The notes under the pieces were generated by a model. It ran no database searches. It worked only from the letters and a program-made list of their open reading frames with translations, and was not told where the DNA came from. DNA of 40,840 bases, from assembly GCA_031258965.1 (NCBI GenBank), contig JAIRMC010000078.1, positions 1 to 40,840 on the forward strand. Reading direction: 5' to 3'. The position numbers and the translations under genes were made by a program. Shown one piece after another: positions 35,001-40,840 of this stretch. Source of the DNA: Azoarcus sp. (GTDB lineage: Bacteria; Pseudomonadota; Gammaproteobacteria; Burkholderiales; Rhodocyclaceae). Within the stretch, counting starts at the first letter, position 1. Each line of letters begins with the position of its first letter.

Positions 35001-36104
35001 ATCGACCACGTAGCGCACGCCCGGCACGGTGAGCGAGGTTTCGGCCACGTTCGTCGCCAGCACGACCCGCCGACCGCCCGAGGGCGCGAATACCCGCGCC
35101 TGCTCCCGCGCAGACTGGCGCGCGAAAAGCGGCAGGATTTCGCTGCCGGGCAGGAGCTTCGCTTTGTGCAAGGCTTCGGTCGCCTCGCGAATTTCACGCT
35201 CGCCAGGCAGGAAGACGAGTACGTCGCCGGGGCCATGACGCTGCGCCTCGTCGACGGCATCGGTCAGCGCATCGTAAAGATCGCGTCGGTTGGCCGCGCT
35301 TTTCCTGCCCGCGCGTTCGCGCCCGCTTTCGCTGTTTTCCTCCATCACCGGGTGGTAGCGCACTTCGATGGGGTAGAGTCTGCCGGAGACTTCGATGATG
35401 GGCGCGGCCTGCCCGGCGGCATCGGCGAAATGGCGGGCGAAGCGATCAGCATCGAGTGTGGCCGAGGTAATGATGAGCTTGAGATCGGGGCGGCGAGGCA
35501 GCAGTGTTTTAAGGTAGCCGAGCAGGAAGTCAATATTGAGCGAGCGTTCGTGCGCTTCGTCGATGATGATCGTGTCGTAATTTGAAAGCATCGGGTCGCC
35601 TTGGGTTTCGGCGAGCAAGATGCCGTCGGTCATCAGCTTGATGCAGCTTGCTTCGCCGACACGGTCGGTGAAGCGAATTTTGTAGCCCACCGCCTGCCCG
35701 AGCGGACTGCGGAGTTCCTGCGCAATGCGTGCGGCAGTGGCCCGAGCCGCCAGCCGCCGCGGTTGCGTGTGCCCGATCAGCCCCGCCGCGCCGCGCCCGA
35801 GCGCGAGGCAAATCTTCGGTAGTTGCGTGGTCTTGCCGGAGCCGGTTTCGCCGCAGACGATGAGCGTCTGATGTGTTCCCAGTGCGGCGGCGATCTCTTC
35901 CCGCTGGGCGGAAATGGGGAGATCGGGCGGGAAATCCGGCACGGGCAGCGCCGCTCGCCGGGCGGCGACGGCAACGCGGGATCGGACGAGCAAGGCGTCG
36001 AAAGCCGTCGGCGAGGCGGCGCGGGACTCCGGGACATTGCCCAATTTCTCGGCCAGTTCCAATACCGACAGCCGCTGCCGCGCTATTTTCGCTTTTGTAC
36101 CCAT
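32085..36104 (-). CDS. hrpA: DEAH-box ATP-dependent RNA helicase HrpA
   Basis: HrpA is a large DEAH RNA helicase. It acts on structured mRNAs, and in E. coli HrpA rescues stalled ribosomes and processes fimbrial mRNA. The 1339-residue protein has Walker A GETGSGKT (85-92), [14 protein letters not shown] (182-185), [19 protein letters not shown] and the helicase-associated (HA2) and OB regions (from about 440). The very long C-terminal HrpA-specific part (DUF3418) fills about residues 650-1339. The ATG at 36104 follows AAAAGGA and begins the conserved part; the upstream MHLFSS extension is not chosen. Length matches the ~1300-residue family. Confidence 0.96.
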   Translation of the reverse strand: MGTKAKIARQRLSVLELAEKLGNVPESRAASPTAFDALLVRSRVAVAARRAALPVPDFPPDLPISAQREEIAAALGTHQTLIVCGETGSGKTTQLPKICLALGRGAAGLIGHTQPRRLAARATAARIAQELRSPLGQAVGYKIRFTDRVGEASCIKLMTDGILLAETQGDPMLSNYDTIIIDEAHERSLNIDFLLGYLKTLLPRRPDLKLIITSATLDADRFARHFADAAGQAAPIIEVSGRLYPIEVRYHPVMEENSESGRERAGRKSAANRRDLYDALTDAVDEAQRHGPGDVLVFLPGEREIREATEALHKAKLLPGSEILPLFARQSAREQARVFAPSGGRRVVLATNVAETSLTVPGVRYVVDTGLARIKRYSPRNKVEQLQIEKVSRASASQRAGRCGRVMDGICLRLYDEDDFSRRPAHTDPEILRSSLAGVILRMKALGLGTVEDFPFIDPPGARLISDGYALLAELGAISEEGGIEAARALTPIGRELARLPLDPRIGRMMLAARERGALAEVLVIAAALSVQDPRERPRENPGAVEQAHMRFRGAEQDRHSEFLWHWHLWTAWCEVQRHESGNQQKQWCRRHFLSYLRMREWRDVHAQLHTLCVEHGWAINTVPANYEAIHKSLLAGLLGNIGCKAEETAGSQTESYLGARGIRFWPHPGSMLAKKAGKWIMAAEQIETTRLFGRCIARIEPEWVEETGAHLIRRQVFEPHWSKNAGSVRAWERGVLYGLTIWPRRGIGYRDTDPALCRELFIREGLVAGEILDGPARNMDFLTHNQQLVADIERLEHKTRRPDVLVDETLIEAFYDSKLPADIVDLASFEHWRQQVEQDAPKHLYLSREQLMRHEAEGVTSDRFPPVLDVLGQPLKLDYRHDPGASDDGVTLTVPLAMLNQIPAPRCEWLTPGLLEEKALALMKTVPQKIRHRLQPLADSAAAFTAAFEAGEFDIDGGDPLLRALQHFIEDRVHLKLPLESFRPENLPPHCFMNFRVIDEHGRVLGQSRQLNELRAKLKEQVAARFALAAPENHPGEREASGAKGRCAAGGTAPAAGFTAWTFGALPELIELRIDEREVIGFPALHDDGDSVSIRPCDTLEDAARMHRRGLARLFVLMLKDQAKAVERLPGLRELALQYRDFGTDAELKARLVEAALTRCCLGDPLPADAESFARRCQEARPRIALVAQEFMRLAAQLTTENTALQKRLAALGKTFPEVVADVRAQLAALLPADFLLAFAWERLAHFPRYLKATALRLDKLRENPARDARAMAEWQALAQPWSRETAARRRAGVIDPELETFRWLLEELRVGLYAQTLKTSMPVSVKRLQKIWEGRRR

Positions 36105-36154
36105 CTTGTTGTCCTTTTTGAATATTATGTGCCGAGAAAAAAGGCTGGAAAAAA

Positions 36155-36183
36155 GATGCAAGTTTCGGACGATTTGCTATAAT
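36155..36183 (+). promoter_or_regulatory. Promoter of tRNA-Pro
   Basis: A perfect -10 TATAAT (36178-36183) has an extended TG upstream (36175-36176) and a GC-rich discriminator. The -35 is weak (GATGCA at 36155-36160). The tRNA starts 14 bp after the -10. Confidence 0.75.
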
Positions 36184-36195
36184 AGCCGGTCCATG

Positions 36196-36273
<78 letters not shown>

Positions 36274-36282
36274 ATAGAATCA

Positions 36283-36322
36283 AGCACTTGGGCCGATCTT
36301 CGGATTGGCCCAAGTGCTTTTT
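36283..36322 (+). terminator. Intrinsic terminator of tRNA-Pro
   Basis: AGCACTTGGGCC (36283-36294) pairs perfectly with GGCCCAAGTGCT (36307-36318) over a 12-nt loop, followed by TTTTT. Confidence 0.9.
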
Positions 36323-36435
36323 GATCGCCACTTCCGAAAATTCCCCCCACATTTCCCCCCACAGATTCGTGAGTTGCTTTGAGCCTGTTGGGTATTTAGT
36401 CCCGGCATGACGAAGGGCGAAGGCCCGCAGCCATT

Positions 36436-36496
36436 CTGGGGCCTGGACAAGGCCGGTGAAGCCGCCTTTGGCGGCTTCACCGCGCTCGCAATGACG
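36436..36496. repeat. Variant dispersed repeat with a 12-bp hairpin, after minE
   Basis: The unit ends CGCGCTCGCAATGACGG like the other copies and contains GGCCTGGACAAGGCC near its left end. An extra perfect hairpin lies inside: GGTGAAGCCGCC (36455-36466) and GGCGGCTTCACC (36470-36481) with a 3-nt loop. It may stabilise the minCDE transcript 3' end, since no T-run follows. Confidence 0.55.
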
Positions 36497-36508
36497 GTGG
36501 GCCGGGTC

Positions 36509-36832
36509 CTACTTCCGGTGTGGACGTCTCGCACTGAACGTGCGGGGCGGCGTGGCGGGCGCGGGTCGCTCCAACACTTCTTCGGGCAGGACGACGTTGA
36601 CTTCCATGACCTCGTAAGTGTCTTGCCTGCTGAACTGGATATTGATGTCGCTCGGGTTGACCTTGACGTATTTCGAGATGACCTGGAGCAATTCGTCCTT
36701 CATTGCTGGAATGTAATCCGTTGTCCGTCCGGAATTGGGATCGCGCTCGTGCGCGATCAGGATCGCCAGGCGGTTCTTGGCGATTGCCGCTGTTTTCTTT
36801 CTTTCGCCGAAAAGACGACCAAGAAATGACAT
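36509..36832 (-). CDS. minE: Cell division topological specificity factor MinE
   Basis: MinE stimulates MinD ATPase and drives the pole-to-pole oscillation that places the division site. The 107-residue protein starts with an amphipathic membrane helix (MSFLGRLFGE), then the MinD-contact region TAAIAKNRLAILIAHER, and the dimerisation domain (YIPAMKDELLQVISKYVKV, DINIQF). The last ~18 residues, rich in Pro and Arg (ERPAPATPPRTFSARRPHRK), are longer than E. coli MinE (88 residues). It begins 1 bp after the minD stop. Confidence 0.96.
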   Translation of the reverse strand: MSFLGRLFGERKKTAAIAKNRLAILIAHERDPNSGRTTDYIPAMKDELLQVISKYVKVNPSDINIQFSRQDTYEVMEVNVVLPEEVLERPAPATPPRTFSARRPHRK

Positions 36833-36833
36833 G

Positions 36834-37652
36834 TTACTTGCCTCCGAACAGGCGCTTGATGAGGCCGGGCTTCTCGAAATTGACGAAACGCAAGGGGCGC
36901 TGCTCACCGAGAAAGCGGGCGACGACATCGGTGTAGGATTCAGCGACGCTCGATCCCCTGAGATGAATGGCCGGAATGCCTTGGTTGGAAGCATGGAGCA
37001 CGGATTCCGATTCGGGGATGACGCCGAGCAGCGGAATGCGCAACAGCTCTTGCACGTCCTTGTAAGACAACATCTCGCCGTTTTCGACGCGCTTGGGCGC
37101 ATAGCGGGTGAGCAGCAGATGTTCCTTGACCGGCTCGCTGCCGTCGCGGGCGCGCCGGGATTTCGATTGCAGGATGCCGAGGATGCGGTCGGAGTCGCGC
37201 ACCGAGGAGACTTCCGGATTGGTGGTGACAATGGCTTCGTCGGCGAACGTGAGCGCCATGACCGCGCCGTGCTCGATACCGGCGGGGGAATCGCACACCG
37301 CGTAGTCGAAGCCCATGCTGTCGAGTTCCTTGAACACGGCCTCGACGCCGTCCTCGGTGAGCGCCTCCTTGTCGCGCGTCTGCGAGGCGGGGAGGATGAA
37401 AAGATTGTCGTTGTCGCAGTGCTTGTCCTTGATGAGCGCCTGGTGGAGCTTGGCCTCGCCATGGATGACGTTGATGAGGTCATAGACCACGCGCCGTTCG
37501 CACCCCATGATGAGGTCGAGATTACGCAGCCCGACATCGAAATCAATGACTGCTGTCTTGAAGCCGCGCAAGGCCAGCCCCGAAGCGAATGCCGCGCTGG
37601 TGGTGGTCTTGCCGACCCCGCCCTTGCCGGAAGTAACGACGATGACTCTCAC
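36834..37652 (-). CDS. minD: Septum site-determining ATPase MinD
   Basis: MinD is a membrane-binding ATPase that carries MinC and oscillates with MinE. The 272-residue protein has the deviant Walker A SGKGGVGKTTT (8-18), DFDVGLRNLD, and a C-terminal amphipathic membrane helix (PGLIKRLFGGK). It lies between minC (26 bp gap) and minE (1 bp gap) in the usual order minC-minD-minE. Confidence 0.98.
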   Translation of the reverse strand: MRVIVVTSGKGGVGKTTTSAAFASGLALRGFKTAVIDFDVGLRNLDLIMGCERRVVYDLINVIHGEAKLHQALIKDKHCDNDNLFILPASQTRDKEALTEDGVEAVFKELDSMGFDYAVCDSPAGIEHGAVMALTFADEAIVTTNPEVSSVRDSDRILGILQSKSRRARDGSEPVKEHLLLTRYAPKRVENGEMLSYKDVQELLRIPLLGVIPESESVLHASNQGIPAIHLRGSSVAESYTDVVARFLGEQRPLRFVNFEKPGLIKRLFGGK

Positions 37653-37678
37653 TTTTCCCCCTTGATGATAGGCCGGTT

Positions 37679-38437
37679 TCAGTCGATTTGGAGCGGTTCG
37701 ATGATAATGGATTGATTGCGCGCCGAGGGTTTCAGACGCACCATCACGGCGTGCCCGGCGATGGCGCCGGGCACGCCTCGTTCAAACGTGCGGTACACTC
37801 CGGCGACCGCCACCAGTTCCGGGCCGAAGCATGTGGCGATGATACGCGCCCCGGCGTCGCCGTTTGCTCCGGCCAGCGCGCGGCCCGCCAGCGGGCCGAA
37901 GCAGTGGATGTTGCCGTCGGCGATGACTTCCGATCCGGGGCTGATACCGGCAAGAAGGACGAGGTCGCCGCCCTGGGCGTAAATCTGCTGCCCCGAGCGC
38001 ACCGGGCGGTCGACGAAAAGCGTGGAGGCCGTTGGTACGAAGGAGGATGGTGGTTCTTCGTCCGGAGGAGCGGATTTTGCCGCTTGCCTGTGGCGTTTTT
38101 CTGGTTCACGCGGCGTGTCATCAAGCACGGCAAGGCCTTGCCGCCGCGCGGCGGCAAGGCGAGGTTCGTCCGGCAGGGCGCGCACGCCGACAGGTTGCAG
38201 GCGATAACGCCGCAATAACGACAGCAAACCGCTCCAGTCGATATTTTCGGGCAAGCCCGGGAGCGCCGAGAAATCGAGGATGGCCGGTTCATGGTTGAAA
38301 TAATCGGGCCGTCCGCCGAGCATCTTGTGCATGTCGTCGGCAAGCCCCGCCGGGTCGGCGCGGTTCAGCGAAATGACGATCGCCCCCAGACTCGTGTTGT
38401 GGAATTCGATCGACCGGGCGGTGGCTGGATTGGGCAT
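37679..38437 (-). CDS. minC: Septum formation inhibitor MinC
   Basis: MinC blocks FtsZ assembly away from midcell. The 252-residue protein has an N-terminal FtsZ-inhibiting domain (about 8-105, including VISLNRADPAGLADDM and LLRRYRLQPVGVR), a charged Pro-rich linker (about 108-138), and the C-terminal beta-helix domain that binds MinD and FtsZ (FVDRPVRSGQQIYAQGGDLVLLAGISPGSEVIADGNIHCFGPLAGRALAG). It is the first gene of minCDE, 109 bp downstream of hisD. Confidence 0.95.
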   Translation of the reverse strand: MPNPATARSIEFHNTSLGAIVISLNRADPAGLADDMHKMLGGRPDYFNHEPAILDFSALPGLPENIDWSGLLSLLRRYRLQPVGVRALPDEPRLAAARRQGLAVLDDTPREPEKRHRQAAKSAPPDEEPPSSFVPTASTLFVDRPVRSGQQIYAQGGDLVLLAGISPGSEVIADGNIHCFGPLAGRALAGANGDAGARIIATCFGPELVAVAGVYRTFERGVPGAIAGHAVMVRLKPSARNQSIIIEPLQID

Positions 38438-38546
38438 GAACGCGATGCTTCGGATGAATCGTGAGAGTCTAATGCCGGAGAGGGTTTACGGCAAGGTTGC
38501 GACGGTTTGCGGGACGTTTTCCGCCCTTTGTTCACCATTTGGCGGA

Positions 38547-39857
38547 TTAGTCGTCTCCCGAGCGCATTCTTGCCGACCTTGCATGCGCTTGCAGCCCCTC
38601 GCCGTCGGCGAGGATTGCGGCGATGCGCGCGAGTTGCCGCGCGCCGGTTTCCGAGATTTGCACGATGCTGCTGCGTTTCTGGAAATCGTAAGTGCCAAGC
38701 GGCGACGAAAAGCGGGCGCTGCGCATTGTCGGCAGCACATGGTTGGGGCCTGCGCAGTAGTCGCCCAGCGCCTCGACCGCCCAATGGCCGACGAAAATCG
38801 CTCCAGCGTGGCGGATGCGGTCGATCCAGGTTTCCGCCTCGTCGAGCGAGAGTTCGAGATGTTCGGGCGCGATGTGGTTGGCGATCTCGCAGGCTTGCTC
38901 CAGGCTGTCGACCCGGATCAGCGCGCCCCGGCCCGCGAGCGATCTGGCGATGGTTTCGCGCCTCGGCATTTCGGGCAGCAGGCGGTCGATGGCCGCATGC
39001 ACGGCGTCGATGAAAGCAACGTCGGTGCAAAGCAGGATGGATTGCGCCAGTTCGTCGTGCTCGGCTTGCGCGAACAAATCCATGGCCACCCATTCCGCAT
39101 TGCCGCTGCCGTCGGAAATAATCAGCACTTCGGAAGGCCCGGCCACCATGTCGATGCCCACTGTGCCGAACACTCGCCGTTTGGCTTCGGCGACGAAGGC
39201 ATTGCCGGGGCCGACGATCTTGTCGACCTGCGGGATGGTTTGCGTGCCATAGGCGAGCGCCGCCACCGCCTGCGCACCGCCGATGGCGAAAACGCGATCC
39301 ACGCCGGTAATCGCCGCCGCGGCCAGCACCAGTGGATTTTTTTCGCCGCCCGGCGTCGGCACGGTCATGATGAGTTCGCCGACGCCCGCGACTTTGGCGG
39401 GGATGGCGTTCATCAACACCGAACTGGGATAGGCCGCCCGCCCGCCCGGCACGTAGAGGCCGACGCGGTCGAGCGGCGTGACTTTCTGGCCGAGAATCGT
39501 GCCGTCGGCTTCGGCATGGCGCCACGACTCCCCCTTCTGGCGCTCGTGATAGGCGCGCACGCGCCCGGCGGCGGTTTCCAGCGCCTCACGCTGCGCAGCG
39601 CCGAGGGCATCCAGCGCCGCCCGCAATGCGCTTTGGGGCAGTTCCAGCGCGCCCATCGACGCGGCATCCAGTCCGTCGAAGCGGTGGGTGTATTCGATTA
39701 CCGCGGCATCGCCCCGCGTGCGAACCGCGTGCAGGATTTCGGTCACAGCCGTGTCGATGCGCGCGTCGGCGGCGGCCTCGAAGGCGAGCAGCGTGTCGAG
39801 CGCGGTGGGAAAATCGGGAGAACCGGCGTCGAGGCGGCGGATGGGAGTCTGGCTCAT
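38547..39857 (-). CDS. hisD: Histidinol dehydrogenase
   Basis: The enzyme oxidises L-histidinol to L-histidine in two NAD-dependent steps using Zn2+. The 436-residue protein shows [47 protein letters not shown], the Zn-site region [14 protein letters not shown] and the catalytic Glu-His pair in [10 protein letters not shown]. The end has [23 protein letters not shown]. It follows hisG by 44 bp. The next gene on this strand is minC; no hisC follows. Confidence 0.97.
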   Translation of the reverse strand: MSQTPIRRLDAGSPDFPTALDTLLAFEAAADARIDTAVTEILHAVRTRGDAAVIEYTHRFDGLDAASMGALELPQSALRAALDALGAAQREALETAAGRVRAYHERQKGESWRHAEADGTILGQKVTPLDRVGLYVPGGRAAYPSSVLMNAIPAKVAGVGELIMTVPTPGGEKNPLVLAAAAITGVDRVFAIGGAQAVAALAYGTQTIPQVDKIVGPGNAFVAEAKRRVFGTVGIDMVAGPSEVLIISDGSGNAEWVAMDLFAQAEHDELAQSILLCTDVAFIDAVHAAIDRLLPEMPRRETIARSLAGRGALIRVDSLEQACEIANHIAPEHLELSLDEAETWIDRIRHAGAIFVGHWAVEALGDYCAGPNHVLPTMRSARFSSPLGTYDFQKRSSIVQISETGARQLARIAAILADGEGLQAHARSARMRSGDD

Positions 39858-39901
39858 GATCGGAATCCGGTAGCGGAACGGAAAATGGCGTCGCCGTGTT
39901 T

Positions 39902-40546
39902 TCAGATGTGAACGGCATTGGCGAAAGCGTCGAGCAAGGGCTGGACGAGTTCGCGCTTGAGCTTGAGCGCGGCCTGGTTGACGATCAGCCGCGAGCTGAT
40001 GGGCACGATTTCTTCGACTTCTTCGAGGCCGTTGGCACGCAAGGTGCCGCCCGAGGAGACGAGATCGACGATGGCGTCGGCCAGCCCCACGAGCGGGGCA
40101 AGTTCCATGGAACCGTAGAGTTTGATGAGATCGACGTGCATGCCTTTGCCGGCGAAATGCGTCTTGGCCGATTCAATGTATTTGGTCGCCACGCGGATGC
40201 GCCCGCCGGGTTGCGCCGCCGCTGCGTAGTCGAAGCCCCTTTTCACCGCCACGCACAGGCGGCAGCGCGCGATATTGAGGTCGAGCGGCTGGTACAGGCC
40301 CGCGCCGCCGTGTTCGAGCAGCACATCCTTGCCCGCGACGCCGAGTTCAGCCGCGCCATGTTGGACATAAGTCGGCGTGTCGGTGGCGCGCACGATGATT
40401 AGTCGCACATCAGGCCGGTTGGAACCGATGACGAGCTTGCGCGAACGCGCCGGATCGTCGGCGGGCACGATGCCCGCAGCAGCGAGCAGGGGCAGGGTTT
40501 CTTCAAAAATGCGGCCCTTGGAAAGGGCAAGGGTGATGCCGGACAC
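39902..40546 (-). CDS. hisG: ATP phosphoribosyltransferase, short form
   Basis: HisG joins ATP and PRPP in the first step of histidine synthesis. The 214-residue protein begins [18 protein letters not shown] and has [33 protein letters not shown], the PRPP site [19 protein letters not shown]. It lacks the C-terminal regulatory domain of the ~300-residue long form, so it should need the HisZ regulatory subunit, encoded elsewhere. It heads a hisG-hisD unit. The 173 bp upstream separate it from the transposase remnant. Confidence 0.96.
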   Translation of the reverse strand: MSGITLALSKGRIFEETLPLLAAAGIVPADDPARSRKLVIGSNRPDVRLIIVRATDTPTYVQHGAAELGVAGKDVLLEHGGAGLYQPLDLNIARCRLCVAVKRGFDYAAAAQPGGRIRVATKYIESAKTHFAGKGMHVDLIKLYGSMELAPLVGLADAIVDLVSSGGTLRANGLEEVEEIVPISSRLIVNQAALKLKRELVQPLLDAFANAVHI

Positions 40547-40719
40547 GGAACGGGCCTCCAGTCGGGGAGCGGTATTGTAACCGCAAGCCGGCGGAGCCGC
40601 GCCTGCGCGCCGGTTGCGGGCGGAGGCGTTTGGTTGCTCGCTGTTCAGGCATGGAGCCGGATAGCTTCTGTACGGAATAAAGGCCAGCTACGGATCGGGA
40701 TAGAATCGGACGGAACCCA

Positions 40720-40839
40720 TCACTTGCGGCCTTCCGGCGCGTCATGGGCATGCCCAGGCGAGAGCGAGAACGCTATGGCCGTTCGGTCATCCGCGGCAAC
40801 CAGATGAATTTTGCCATTCCATCCCCCACGGGATTTCCC
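40720..40839 (-). pseudogene. Truncated IS5-family transposase end
   Basis: An open frame enters from the right edge on the - strand and reads GKSRGGWNGKIHLVAADDRT, then AIAFSLSPGHAHDAPEGRK before TGA at 40722-40720. SRGGW-KIHLVAAD and LSPG-AHDAPEG are the DDE-domain signature of IS5-group transposases. The family normally continues well past GR-LL, so this copy stops early: the rest is missing or frame-shifted. It looks like an IS remnant lying 173 bp upstream of hisG. Confidence 0.75.
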
Positions 40840-40840
40840 A

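Noticed and set aside
38325-39911. 528-residue + strand ORF opposite hisD
   Set aside because: It is the antisense of a clearly recognised hisD with all active-site motifs.

Overview
The window reads as chromosomal DNA of a GC-rich Gram-negative bacterium, most likely a betaproteobacterium of the Rhodocyclales type. This is inferred from gene content and neighbourhoods: a DUF3460 gene, an LptM-type lipoprotein directly before lysA, a short-form HisG, and the DUF2802/SPOR/FliW cluster. Nearly all of it is dense core genome with short gaps and many 4-bp ATGA overlaps.

Layout, left to right. (1) 1-4.6 kb: the tail of an unknown gene, then slt, cca and an alpha/beta hydrolase on the + strand. 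(2) 4.7-7.3 kb: a small proline-rich ORF with its own terminator, a DUF465 protein (-), greB (+), lexA (-) with a LexA box, and a SlyD-like FKBP (+). (3) 7.3-12.1 kb: a double-ATPase ABC protein without permeases, a MltD-type transglycosylase (-), and a receiver-GGDEF diguanylate cyclase (+). (4) 12.3-16.7 kb: a tightly overlapping four-gene + strand operon (flippase-like membrane protein, ArnC-like and ArnT-like glycosyltransferases, PAP2 phosphatase) that looks like an envelope-lipid modification pathway. (5) 16.7-19.1 kb: a trypsin-like protease and a membrane FHA protein (-). (6) 19.6-24.6 kb: lptM-lysA, an unknown gene, dacB, and ubiA-pyrF on the opposite strand. (7) 24.8-26.5 kb: an accessory patch with an RTX-type calcium-binding protein and an unrecognised protein made of two near-identical 48-residue repeats. 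The two genes are separate transcription units but carry a duplicated upstream leader with the same inverted repeat. This is the best candidate for an undescribed system here. (8) 26.6-31.7 kb: DUF2802-SPOR-fliW and ridA-recG (-), and a YdcF/ElyC family gene (+). (9) 31.7-36.3 kb: DUF3460, a large hrpA helicase, and tRNA-Pro(GGG) with promoter and terminator. (10) 36.5-40.8 kb: minCDE, hisG-hisD, and a broken IS5-type transposase end running off the window.

A dispersed repeat with the ends TGGATTGCC and CGCAATGACG occurs in at least four intergenic places, singly or as inverted or direct pairs. Functions follow from motif recognition only; no database search was possible.
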